From the NCBI GenBank assembly GCA_913055805.1, contig CAJXLF010000013.1, positions 1-64,000 on the forward strand: a stretch of DNA of 64,000 bases, in the 5' to 3' direction. The notes beneath the pieces were generated by a model, which saw only the letters and a program-made list of their open reading frames with translations, did no database searches and was not told the DNA's origin. Positions 43,083 through 51,482 of this stretch are shown here, piece after piece. This DNA is from an uncultured Salinisphaerales bacterium (GTDB taxonomy: Bacteria > Pseudomonadota > Gammaproteobacteria > Nevskiales > CAJXLF01). The position numbers and the translations under genes are program-made. How positions within the stretch are numbered: the stretch's first letter is position 1; each line of letters starts with the position of its first letter.

Positions 43083-45587
43083 ATGGAGGTAGTGCTGGAG
43101 ATTTGGCGACGCTTGTGGGTGTTTGTCGGCCTGCGGCTGCGCCGGAGTCTTCTGTGGTGGATCAAGCCACGGGTGTCTCCGCAGGATGTCGGCAGTGTGC
43201 TGAATATCGACCCGGACCGTCCGGTCTGTTACGTGCTCGGCAGTCATAGTCTGGCCGATTATGTAGTGCTGGAGAATGCCTGCCGTCGCGTAAAGCTGCC
43301 GCGCCCGCAGTACTCGGAGCGGCGGCTACCACGGCGCAAGCGCGCCACGGCCATGTTTCTGCCCGGCAAGCGTGCGGGCGTGGTGAGCGACATGGAGCGT
43401 ATGGTGGGGCGGGCCATCGAACGCGAGAAATACGATGTGCAGGTCGTGCCGGTATCCGTGTTCTGGGGCCGTGATCCGGGCAAGGAAACCTCACTTTTCA
43501 AGATCATTTTCTCGGACAGTCCGCTGGCCGGGTCGCTGCGCAAGTTCTTTATCGTGCTGGCCAACGGACGTAATACCTTCGTGCATTACGGGCAGCCAAT
43601 CTCGGTCAGTGACTTCGTCGGCAAGGAAACCGAGGCGCATCCCGCCACGCAGAAACTGAGCCGGGTGCTGCGGGTGCATTTCCGCCGTCAGCGGGATGCG
43701 GTGCTTGGGCCCAGCCTGTATCGACGCAACCGCCTGATCGATTCTCTGATAGCTATGCCTGGCGTCCAGGAAGCGATTGCCCAGCGTTGCAACGAAGAGG
43801 GTGAATCGCGTAATGCCATGATCGCGGAAGCACGCAGTTACGCCGATGAGATTGCCGCCGATTTTTCTGTCTCGGTGATCCGCTTCATGGAACAGGTGGT
43901 GGCCTGGATACGTCGCCGGGTTTTCAATGAAGTGCGGGTTTATCATTTCGACCGCATGCGCGAGCTGTCGCATGACAAGGCGGTGATTCTCACGCCCTCG
44001 CATCGCAGCCATCTCGATTATCTGATCATGACCGAATCGGTCTATCTCAACGGCATGGCGCCGCCGCATATCGCCGCCGGCATCAATATGAATTTCTGGC
44101 CGGTAGGCATTCTGTTGCGCAAGGCCGGCGCTTTCTACCTGCGGCGCAGCTTTGGCGGCAACCGTTTATACACTGCGGTTTTTCGTGCTTATATCGATGT
44201 GCTGCTCACCCGGGGTTATTCGCTGGAGTTCTACCCGGAAGGCGGACGCAGTCGCACCGGGCGCTTGCTCAAGCCCAAGACCGGTATGTTGAGCATGGTG
44301 GTGAAGAGTTATCTGTCCAATCCCGGGCAGCCGGTGCTGCTGGCTCCGATCTTCATTGGCTATGACAAGGTTGTGGAGGTGTCCACCTACTACAAGGAAC
44401 TGGGCGGCAAGGCCAAGAAATCCGAGTCCACACTGGGCATGCTGCGGGGCGCCCGTCGCGCCATGCGGGAAAAAACCGGTGGCATTTATGTCTCTTTTGG
44501 CGTGCCTCTCGACCTCGGCAGTTTTATCGACGAGAAGGTGCCAGGCTGGCGCGACACTGCCATTTCCGTCAGTGGAGATGCCCAACCGGACTGGCTGCCG
44601 TCTGTGGTCAAGCAACTGGCCGAAGAGGTCATGTACCGGATCAACCGCACGGCAGTGCTCAATCCCACCGGACTGGTGGCCTCGATATTGCTCGCCACAC
44701 CACAGAAAGCACTGGCCGAAGATGAATTACTGGAGCAGATACGGCGTCTGATCCGTATTCTCAAGGCGGCGCCCTACAGCGAAGATGTGCGTATTCCCCA
44801 GGAAGATCCGCATGTCATTCTGGAGCTGGCTGAGCGGGTCGGCCGCCTGAAGCGCACGCCGCATGCCTGGGGTGATGTGTTGTCCGTGGAAGGGCGCGAG
44901 GCCGTGCTGCTGACCTATTCACGCAACACGGTGCAACATCTGCTGGCGCTGCCGTCGCTGGTAGCGCGGCAGTTCAAGAATCACGACGAAGTAACCGAAG
45001 CAGCGGTCATCAAGACCTGCCGGCAGATTTACCCGTTTCTGCAGGAGGAGCTTTCCCTGCGTTTCGAGCCGCAGCAACTGGAAGGCGAACTGCAGCGTGC
45101 GGTGAATGCCCTGGTGGATAACGGGTTATTGCAGCGTGTACGGGCGGGCAAGGCCCTGCGCCGGCCGCCGGTGGCCAGCCGTGAGTTCGCAGCCCTGATT
45201 GGCCTTGGCCGGGTCATGCGGGAATCGCTTGAACGCCTGTGTATGACCACCGTGCTGCTGGCCAACAACCCGCCCGCCACGCCGGTGGAGCGCAAGTTGC
45301 TCGAAGACCAGTGCAGCCTGCTGGCCGAGCGCATCACCATCCTCAGTGGCGCCAATTCACCCGAATTCTTTGATCCGGCGCTGTTCCGCAGTTATATCAG
45401 TACCTTCAAGGCTCTGGGTCTGCTGACTGAAGCCGGTCATGGCGAGGAGGGAGAGCTGCTGAAGATCGATGTGCGTCTCAAGCAGATTGCCGAGCAGGCG
45501 CTGGATCTGGTGGACCCGGATGTGTTGCAGAGTATTTTGCAGCTGACCGGCGGTTACCCCGAGCCCCGACAAGATACCGCCGCCTAG
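43083..45587 (+). CDS. plsB: Glycerol-3-phosphate 1-O-acyltransferase PlsB
   Basis: PlsB makes lysophosphatidate from glycerol-3-phosphate and acyl-CoA or acyl-ACP at the inner membrane, the first step in phospholipid synthesis. The 834-residue length matches E. coli PlsB. Acyltransferase motifs are 'LTPSHRSHLDYLIMTESVYL' (catalytic HxxxxD), 'ILLRKAGAFYLRRSFGGNRL' and 'FYPEGGRSRTGRLLKPKTGM'. The ATG at 43083 follows an AAGGGGGGATC ribosome-binding site; the earlier in-frame ATG at 43032 does not. A terminator follows at 45612. Confidence 0.96.
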   Translation: MEVVLEIWRRLWVFVGLRLRRSLLWWIKPRVSPQDVGSVLNIDPDRPVCYVLGSHSLADYVVLENACRRVKLPRPQYSERRLPRRKRATAMFLPGKRAGVVSDMERMVGRAIEREKYDVQVVPVSVFWGRDPGKETSLFKIIFSDSPLAGSLRKFFIVLANGRNTFVHYGQPISVSDFVGKETEAHPATQKLSRVLRVHFRRQRDAVLGPSLYRRNRLIDSLIAMPGVQEAIAQRCNEEGESRNAMIAEARSYADEIAADFSVSVIRFMEQVVAWIRRRVFNEVRVYHFDRMRELSHDKAVILTPSHRSHLDYLIMTESVYLNGMAPPHIAAGINMNFWPVGILLRKAGAFYLRRSFGGNRLYTAVFRAYIDVLLTRGYSLEFYPEGGRSRTGRLLKPKTGMLSMVVKSYLSNPGQPVLLAPIFIGYDKVVEVSTYYKELGGKAKKSESTLGMLRGARRAMREKTGGIYVSFGVPLDLGSFIDEKVPGWRDTAISVSGDAQPDWLPSVVKQLAEEVMYRINRTAVLNPTGLVASILLATPQKALAEDELLEQIRRLIRILKAAPYSEDVRIPQEDPHVILELAERVGRLKRTPHAWGDVLSVEGREAVLLTYSRNTVQHLLALPSLVARQFKNHDEVTEAAVIKTCRQIYPFLQEELSLRFEPQQLEGELQRAVNALVDNGLLQRVRAGKALRRPPVASREFAALIGLGRVMRESLERLCMTTVLLANNPPATPVERKLLEDQCSLLAERITILSGANSPEFFDPALFRSYISTFKALGLLTEAGHGEEGELLKIDVRLKQIAEQALDLVDPDVLQSILQLTGGYPEPRQDTAA

Positions 45588-45611
45588 TCAGGCGGCTTGC
45601 GGCAGGCATAA

Positions 45612-45639
45612 AAAAAGGCCCTCGATGGAGGGCCTTTTT
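45612..45639 (+). terminator. Rho-independent terminator between plsB and the aldehyde dehydrogenase
   Basis: A 12-bp perfect stem AAAAAGGCCCTC / GAGGGCCTTTTT with a GATG loop, flanked by an A-run and a T-run, can end transcription from both convergent genes. Confidence 0.92.
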
Positions 45640-45655
45640 AATACGGCACTGCCTG

Positions 45656-47140
45656 TCAGGTCATGTGCTTGACGGCGAATTTCACCAGCCATTTAACAAA
45701 GGCGTTGTAGGGTGGGGCCATCAGCAACGTGGAGGCGAAAATGTCGCGCACTACGGAGCGCTCGTGCGAGAAGGTGCGGAAGCCGTAGATACCATGTGCC
45801 TTGCCGATACCGCTGTTGTTGACACCGCCAAAGGGCAGATTGCCGTGCAGGTACTGCACCAGGCCGGTGTTGATGCAGGCATCGCCGGAGGTAGTGTTCT
45901 GCAGCACGTTCTGGGCGAACTTCTGATCCTTGGTGTAAACGTATAGTGCCAGCGGCTTCTGATTGGCATTGATGTGGTCGATAGCTTCGTTCACATCGCT
46001 GTAGGTGAGGATCGGCAGCAGTGGGCCGAAGATTTCCTCTTCCATAATGCGGCCGGCCTTGTCGACGTTGGTCAGTACCGTGGGCGAGATGAAGTTTTCA
46101 CCGTCGCCTTTAACGTCACCGCCGGCTTCAACCCTGGCGCCACGCTGAACGGCGTCGTCCAGCAGGGCCTTTACGCGGCCATGATGGCGCTCGTTAACGA
46201 TGCGGGCGTAGTCCGGGGTGGCCAGTTGGGCATCCAGGGTGTCGCCGTAGGAACCGGTGATGGTGTTTTTCAGTTCGCGAACAAACTCGTCCTTCACGTC
46301 TTCATGCACATAGACATAGTCAGGAGCAATACAGGTCTGGCCATTATTGGAAAACTTGGTAAAGGCCATGCTCTTGGCGGCATTCTTGACGTTGGCAGTC
46401 TTGTCGACGATGACCGGGCTCTTGCCGCCCAGTTCCAGGGTTACCTTGGTCAGATGCTTGGCCGCCGCGCTCATCACGATCTTGCCAACCGCGGGGGAGC
46501 CGGTGAAGAAGATGTGATCAAAGGGCATTTCCAGCAGGGCCTGGGAAACCGCGGCATCGCCTTCAAACAGGGCGACTTCCTGTTCGTCATACAGGTCGGC
46601 TACCAGCTTGCGCAGGAAGGCCGTGGTGTTCGGCGTCATTTCCGAAGGTTTGAGAATGGCGGTGTTGCCGGCTGCAATGGCGGAGATCAGCGGGCAGATC
46701 GTGAGATTGATCGGGTAGTTCCAGGGCGCAATGATGAGGTTTACGCCCATGGGCTCGTACTTGATGTAACTGCGCGTGCCGAAGGTAGCCTTGGTCGGCA
46801 TGACGCGCACCGGCTTCATCCACTTCTTCAGATGCTTTATGGCGTGATTGGCTTCCGCCACAACCGAGAAGATTTCGGCCAGATCCACTTCCGTTTCCGG
46901 CTTGCGGAAATCGGCGTAACAGGCCTTGTAGATTTCGTCACTGCGGGCCACCACGGTGTCCCGCAGTTTCTTGAGCTTGGCGATGCGCTCGGCAGGAGTG
47001 GAGTTGCGCAGGGTCAGCGCATAGGCTTTCTGTTTGTCAAAAACACGCTGCATGTCAGCGTGCATGGCATCCAGGGAATTCTGCTCCGGGGCAGCCTGTT
47101 GTGCTTCGGGCTGTATTGCAGATTGGGCAACTGCGCTCAT
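45656..47140 (-). CDS. NAD(P)-dependent aldehyde dehydrogenase, class 3 / coniferyl-aldehyde type
   Basis: The 494-residue protein oxidises an aldehyde to the acid. Key parts are 'FTGSPAVGKIVMSAAAKHL' (NAD loop), 'KVTLELGGKSPVIVDKTANV' with the general-base Glu, and the nucleophile Cys in 'SNNGQTCIAPDYVYVHEDV'. 'EEEIFGPLLPIL' completes the site, and the hydrophobic C-terminal tail is typical of ALDH3 enzymes that act on fatty or aromatic aldehydes. The ATG at 47140 follows GGAGGAG, which fixes the start; the TTG six bases upstream is not needed. With the P450 and acyl-CoA synthetases it may oxidise fatty aldehydes, as inference. Confidence 0.92.
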   Translation of the reverse strand: MSAVAQSAIQPEAQQAAPEQNSLDAMHADMQRVFDKQKAYALTLRNSTPAERIAKLKKLRDTVVARSDEIYKACYADFRKPETEVDLAEIFSVVAEANHAIKHLKKWMKPVRVMPTKATFGTRSYIKYEPMGVNLIIAPWNYPINLTICPLISAIAAGNTAILKPSEMTPNTTAFLRKLVADLYDEQEVALFEGDAAVSQALLEMPFDHIFFTGSPAVGKIVMSAAAKHLTKVTLELGGKSPVIVDKTANVKNAAKSMAFTKFSNNGQTCIAPDYVYVHEDVKDEFVRELKNTITGSYGDTLDAQLATPDYARIVNERHHGRVKALLDDAVQRGARVEAGGDVKGDGENFISPTVLTNVDKAGRIMEEEIFGPLLPILTYSDVNEAIDHINANQKPLALYVYTKDQKFAQNVLQNTTSGDACINTGLVQYLHGNLPFGGVNNSGIGKAHGIYGFRTFSHERSVVRDIFASTLLMAPPYNAFVKWLVKFAVKHMT

Positions 47141-47246
47141 CGTCAACTCCTCCGACTTGAACGATCGGTCTATTAATTCGGGAACCTGAACCTCAAAACC
47201 TGACTACTGTGCCACTTTTTTTGCCAGGAGGCCAGTTTTGGCCCTG

Positions 47247-48554
47247 TCAGTGCAGGACCAGCCTGACTGCAGCGCCGCCCAGTTTGCGCGAGGCGTCGAG
47301 AACGATTTCTCCACCCAGGGAGCTGACGATGTCCGCGACCAGCGCCAGGCCAATGCCCTGGCCTTCCTTGCGGGTGTCGGCGCGAATGCCGCGGTCCAAC
47401 AGCTTTATGGCATCAGCGGGAAAACCCGGGCCATCGTCTTCGACAAGAATGCCAATGCTGTTCTGTGTCAGCGTGGCGGTGACCGAGACCGAACGCTTGC
47501 ACCATTTACAGGCGTTATCGAGCAGGTTGCCCATGATTTCCAAAAGGTCCCCGCGTTCTATCGCCAGTTGCAGGTCGTCGGGAATATTAACGCTGAAAGT
47601 AATCTGTTTGTCGGCATAGACCTTGCCCAGGGCCGCCAGCGTCTGATCGACCAGCGGCCGCAGGGTGGTGCTCTGACCGAAGGTTTTGCCACCGCCTGCC
47701 AGGGCCCGTTTAAGGTGGTAGTCGATCTGCTGCTGCATTTGCTGAATGGGTGCGTTGCAGGCCGGCTGCTCGCCGACTTCAGCCCGTAGCGCTGCCAGCG
47801 GAGTTTTCAGGCTGTGGGCGAGGTCGTCCAGCGCGAGGCGGTAGCGGGACTGGCGCAGGCGCTCGTTGCCGATCAGCGAATTCAGGGCATTACCCAGCGG
47901 CGTAAGCTCGTCGGGATAGTGGCCAATGATGTGATCCTGACGGCCGGATTGCAGCATTCTGACTTCGGCCGTAAGGCGCCGTACCGGCCCGAGCCCCCAA
48001 TAGAGAATCACCAGCAGAATGCCAAGCAGCAAAACGGCCGCCGTACCGAGCCAGAGCCACAGGCTGCGCCGGAAGCGGCTGCGCTGCGCCAGGAAGGTGG
48101 CGGAGTCCTCCACCACTATGACTGTAAAACGGCGTTCGCCTTTCTCCAGTCCCCAGCTGACACCCAGCGACAGGCTGAAATAAGGGTAGTCCGGCGTAGG
48201 TGAATTCAAACGCCAGGCGCCTACCGGCAGGGCAACGGGTACGGGCGGGTCGCGCAGCAGTGAGGTTGTGCGCCACAGGATGTTGCCGTCGGTTTCGGCC
48301 AGCATGGCGCCCAGGCCGCTTTCGAACTGGGCAAAACGGGGGTCGGGCAGGTTGCCCTCGATGATATCGATGTCGCCGCCGGGACTGACTTCAATGATGC
48401 TGAGTACGCCATACACCAGTCCCTGCAGGCGGTCCCGCACGGCCTGTTCGGCGCGCACATGGTCGGCGCGCTCCAGCGCCAGTGCCGTGATCAGTACAAA
48501 CAGCAGCAGCGCCACGCCGGCCGCAACCAGCAGGCGGCCGCGAAGCGAATTCAC
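47247..48554 (-). CDS. PhoQ-like sensor histidine kinase
   Basis: The 435-residue membrane kinase has an N-terminal helix (about 6-27), a periplasmic sensor loop, a second helix ('WLWLGTAAVLLLGILLVILY', about 168-187), HAMP-like region, and the dimerisation box 'LDDLAHSLKTPLAALRAEVG' with the phospho-His. The ATP domain carries 'GNLLDNACKW', 'VEDDGPGFP' and 'GQGIGLALVADI'. The H-box DLAHSLKTPLA is typical of PhoQ-like kinases. The signal may be divalent cations or envelope stress, but the sensor loop is too divergent to say. It overlaps the response-regulator gene by four bases. Confidence 0.92.
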   Translation of the reverse strand: MNSLRGRLLVAAGVALLLFVLITALALERADHVRAEQAVRDRLQGLVYGVLSIIEVSPGGDIDIIEGNLPDPRFAQFESGLGAMLAETDGNILWRTTSLLRDPPVPVALPVGAWRLNSPTPDYPYFSLSLGVSWGLEKGERRFTVIVVEDSATFLAQRSRFRRSLWLWLGTAAVLLLGILLVILYWGLGPVRRLTAEVRMLQSGRQDHIIGHYPDELTPLGNALNSLIGNERLRQSRYRLALDDLAHSLKTPLAALRAEVGEQPACNAPIQQMQQQIDYHLKRALAGGGKTFGQSTTLRPLVDQTLAALGKVYADKQITFSVNIPDDLQLAIERGDLLEIMGNLLDNACKWCKRSVSVTATLTQNSIGILVEDDGPGFPADAIKLLDRGIRADTRKEGQGIGLALVADIVSSLGGEIVLDASRKLGGAAVRLVLH

Positions 48555-49264
48555 CCGTGATGTTCCTCGGCGGTGCCGGCTTCTGCCGCGCGTCGTTCCA
48601 GCCGCAGGCGATAGCCCTGACCACGTAATGTTTCAATCGGATCCAGCGCGCCATCCGGGTCGAGTTTGTTGCGCAGACGGCGCACGAAGACCTCGATCAC
48701 GTTGCTGTCGCGATCCTCGTCCTCGGCATAGATATGCTCGGTCAGCACGGTCTTGGACATGACTTCGCCCGCATGCAGCATCAGGCATTCCAGCAGGCGG
48801 TACTCATAGGCGGTGAGCTTGATCGCCTCACCACCTACGGTGACATGCTGGCGGCCGGTATCCATTTCAACCGGGCCGCAGGCCAGCAGTGACTGGCTCC
48901 AGCCGCCCTTGCGGCGCAGCAGGGCGCGCATGCGCGCCAGCAATTCCTCGGTATGAAAGGGTTTGGTCAGGTAATCATCGGCGCCGGCTTCAAGGCCTTC
49001 CACCTTGTCTTGCCAGCGGTCGCGTGCGGTGAGAATCAGTACCGGATAATCGCGGCCGTTTTCGCGCAGCTTGCGAATCAGATCCATGCCGGACAGCCCT
49101 GGCAGGCCCAGGTCAATGATGGCCAGGTCCAGGGGGTATTCAGTCGCCGCATACAGCCCTTCTTCGCCGTCCGGCGCCTGGTCCACGGCAAAGCCCTCGT
49201 CACCCAGCCGTTTTGCGATTTGCTCACGCAACTGGTCGTGGTCTTCGACAATCAATACACGCAC
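48551..49264 (-). CDS. PhoP-like response regulator (OmpR family)
   Basis: The 237-residue regulator has a receiver domain, 'RVLIVEDHDQLREQIAKRLG', the phosphorylation site Asp in 'LAIIDLGLPGLSGMDLIRKL', Thr in 'LILTARD' and Lys in 'DYLTKPF'. A winged-helix DNA-binding domain follows with 'LTAYEYRLLECLMLHAGEVM' and 'DRDSNVIEVFVRRLRNKLD'. It starts with GTG at 49264, ten bases after the PepSY gene. It is encoded with the kinase at 47247 and is its probable partner. Confidence 0.93.
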   Translation of the reverse strand: MRVLIVEDHDQLREQIAKRLGDEGFAVDQAPDGEEGLYAATEYPLDLAIIDLGLPGLSGMDLIRKLRENGRDYPVLILTARDRWQDKVEGLEAGADDYLTKPFHTEELLARMRALLRRKGGWSQSLLACGPVEMDTGRQHVTVGGEAIKLTAYEYRLLECLMLHAGEVMSKTVLTEHIYAEDEDRDSNVIEVFVRRLRNKLDPDGALDPIETLRGQGYRLRLERRAAEAGTAEEHHG

Positions 49265-49273
49265 GTTTCGGTC

Positions 49274-49573
49274 CTAGTTGCTGGCCGGGATATAAATGAT
49301 TTTCACCTGGCCGTTCTTGATCAGCTTGACGGCGTAGAAGGGGTCGCCGGAGTTATCTCGCAGGCTTACGGACAGCACGCGTCCGCCGTATTGCTGCTGG
49401 GCGCGTTTGGCCGCCTGCTTGGCGCTGATCAGGCGCGCGCCGCGGTTGTCTGACTGGTCCCGGGTCTGCATCAGTTGCATACCCTGTACAGGCGGCGCGG
49501 CCATGACGGGCAGGGCCGTCAGGGTGCTGCAACCTGCGGCGAGAATCAGCGTGATAAGTAGACGGCGCAACAT
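49274..49573 (-). CDS. PepSY-domain small secreted protein
   Basis: The 99-residue protein has a signal peptide (about 1-26, 'LTALPVMAA') and a short PepSY-like domain, seen in 'ISAKQAAKRAQQQYGGRVL' and 'YAVKLIKNGQVKIIYI'. Small PepSY proteins are often the first gene in operons with PhoPQ-like two-component systems, as here, and may modulate the sensor or a protease. The gap to the regulator is nine bases. Confidence 0.8.
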   Translation of the reverse strand: MLRRLLITLILAAGCSTLTALPVMAAPPVQGMQLMQTRDQSDNRGARLISAKQAAKRAQQQYGGRVLSVSLRDNSGDPFYAVKLIKNGQVKIIYIPASN

Positions 49574-49616
49574 GGTAACCAGAATACTAGACGATCCGAG
49601 TGGCTGTCGTCAGCCG

Positions 49617-50165
49617 CTAGTAATGCGAGACCGGGCGCACACGCACATCAACCGGAATGCGCTTGCCGGGATGTTCATCGGTTAGCGTGGTGTAGCTGCG
49701 GCCGCCATAGCGGTAGGTAACTTCATAGCCATCGATGCGCTCTTCAATATGCTCCGAGTACACCGTGCGGCAACGTTCCTCATAGCTGACGTACTCTTCG
49801 CTGTAGCGATCACGTCTGGCGCTGTTGGCGCCAATGGCCGCGCCGGCAAGGCCGCCGGCGATGGTGGCGGCATCATTGCCGCGTCCGCGCCCGATCTGGT
49901 TACCGATGGCGGCGCCGATAATACCGCCCAGAATCGTGCGGCCGGTGGTGTGGTCGTTGTGGTGTTCGACATGGCGCACTGGCTCATCCCAGCATTCACG
50001 TTGCGGTGTGGTAACACGCACCTGCCGCACGAGGGGCTCTACGTGGGTAACCCGCGCATATTCCGGCCCGCCATAACCCCCTTCATGGTCGGCGAGGGCC
50101 AGACCGGAAGAAACAGCAACAACGGCCGCCAGCGGCCAGCGCAATAAAGTGAATGTGTGTGGCAT
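49617..50165 (-). CDS. Glycine-zipper 2TM outer-membrane-type protein
   Basis: From the ATG at 50165 the protein is 182 residues. It has a signal peptide ('LAAVVAVSSGLALA') and a central glycine zipper 'TILGGIIGAAIGNQIGRGRG' followed by 'AATIAGGLAGAAIGANSARR'. This is typical of the Rickettsia 17-kDa/SlyB-like 2TM family. The C-terminal half has a Cys in 'YEERCRTVYSEHIEERIDGY'. The ATG follows a GGAGCAGACC site. The role is envelope-related but not defined further. Confidence 0.85.
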   Translation of the reverse strand: MPHTFTLLRWPLAAVVAVSSGLALADHEGGYGGPEYARVTHVEPLVRQVRVTTPQRECWDEPVRHVEHHNDHTTGRTILGGIIGAAIGNQIGRGRGNDAATIAGGLAGAAIGANSARRDRYSEEYVSYEERCRTVYSEHIEERIDGYEVTYRYGGRSYTTLTDEHPGKRIPVDVRVRPVSHY

Positions 50166-50247
50166 GGTCTGCTCCTGGTTGTACAGCAGCAGTATCAATC
50201 AGCGATGCTGAACGGCGACTGAATCAATGCCGGTTGCAGCCGGGTTA

Positions 50248-51315
50248 TCAGCCGGTGGCTTCCTCGGCGCCGGCTTCGGGCGCGGCCTGTGGCTGGCCGG
50301 CACGGTCCCAGAGATGGGCGGCATACTTGCGGTAACCGAAAACGTTATTAAGCCGCATGTCCGTGCTGGATTCGATGGCCAGCATCTCCCCTTCAATCAG
50401 GGGTTCGAGGAAGGTTTTCAGCGCGCCGCCGCCGCCGCCGGTGATCACCACGTGGTCAATGTCCCAGTCATCGGCCCACAGTCCGTTGACGTCGGAGGCG
50501 ATCTGGCCGGCCAGCTGGGTCATGGCCTGTTCGGTGATGCGTTTGAGACCGAAGTTCTTGCCGCGAATCTTGATAGAGCCGCGCTCGACTGCTTCATACA
50601 GACGGTAGAGTTCCACATTGACCCCGCTCTTTTCCTGCAGGGCGCCGGCAATGATCTTGAAGGCCTGCGAAATGCCTGCGTCCGAAGTACGGCTGCCGCG
50701 CTCGGAATACTGCGTGCGGTCGCAGATGGTGTAATCGGCTGTGCGGAAACCGACATCAATGATGCCGACCTTCTCTTCCAGGAAACGCCGGTCGGTGACC
50801 TTGCCCAGGTCGTTGAGCATGAGGTTGAACACCGAACCGAAGGGTTGGGGAATGACGCGTACCCGGTCGATGGTGAAATTGACTTCGCGTTCTTCACCCA
50901 CGACGTTGGTCAGGCGTACGCAGTGCTTGCCCATCAGCAATTGGGCGAGGTCATCCTTGTGCCGCCGATAGGCGTTGATGGGCAGCCCTGTGACCACGCG
51001 GATGGCGTTGCCGTCCTCCACGATGTTGGCCAGGGCGGTCAGGGCTAGGGTCTTGGCATAGCGGGACATCAGCTGGTTCTGGTCCAGCGTGAAGGAACGC
51101 ACTGCAGACTGGCGTTCGGCCAGTTCGCCAAGGAAATAGGTGCTGCCCTCGATTTCGGCATGCAGGACAGGACCGTCACCGCCGACGGCCTTGATCAGGC
51201 TGTCCTGAAACTGGATTTCATTGGCTTCGCCCACCACGGACTTGAATACCTTGGATTCGTTGCCGTTGGTGACCTTGGTAAAACCAAAGCCGATGTCGAG
51301 ACCGATATATTCCAC
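50248..51315 (-). CDS. ParM/StbA-like actin-family ATPase
   Basis: The 355-residue protein is an actin-like ATPase of the ParM/StbA type. It has the phosphate-1 loop 'YIGLDIGFGFTKVTNG', a second loop in 'KVGIIDVGFRTADYTICDRT' and an adenosine motif 'DHVVITGGGGGALKTFLEPL'. ParM forms filaments that push plasmids apart. It is unusual to find one in a chromosomal neighbourhood such as this, and no parR gene is adjacent. It is divergent from gspA across a 167-bp gap. Possible roles include segregation of a DNA element or another filament function. Confidence 0.87.
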   Translation of the reverse strand: MEYIGLDIGFGFTKVTNGNESKVFKSVVGEANEIQFQDSLIKAVGGDGPVLHAEIEGSTYFLGELAERQSAVRSFTLDQNQLMSRYAKTLALTALANIVEDGNAIRVVTGLPINAYRRHKDDLAQLLMGKHCVRLTNVVGEEREVNFTIDRVRVIPQPFGSVFNLMLNDLGKVTDRRFLEEKVGIIDVGFRTADYTICDRTQYSERGSRTSDAGISQAFKIIAGALQEKSGVNVELYRLYEAVERGSIKIRGKNFGLKRITEQAMTQLAGQIASDVNGLWADDWDIDHVVITGGGGGALKTFLEPLIEGEMLAIESSTDMRLNNVFGYRKYAAHLWDRAGQPQAAPEAGAEEATG

Positions 51316-51482
51316 TTACTACCCCTTGGTATGCCTAGGATTTGAATGTGAGGCCTGCTAGATTGGCCTCGTTCTATAAGCTTCTGGCAAAAAATACAGC
51401 AATGTGAAGCCTATTCTATAGATATTGGCCGCAAAAAGTGGCTGCTACGTATAATGAGCCTCCTCTGATATTGGAAGATTGA

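Noticed and set aside
45974-47176. A 400-codon plus-strand frame across the aldehyde dehydrogenase gene
   Set aside because: It is antisense to a gene with all catalytic motifs and is glycine-rich without domain similarity.
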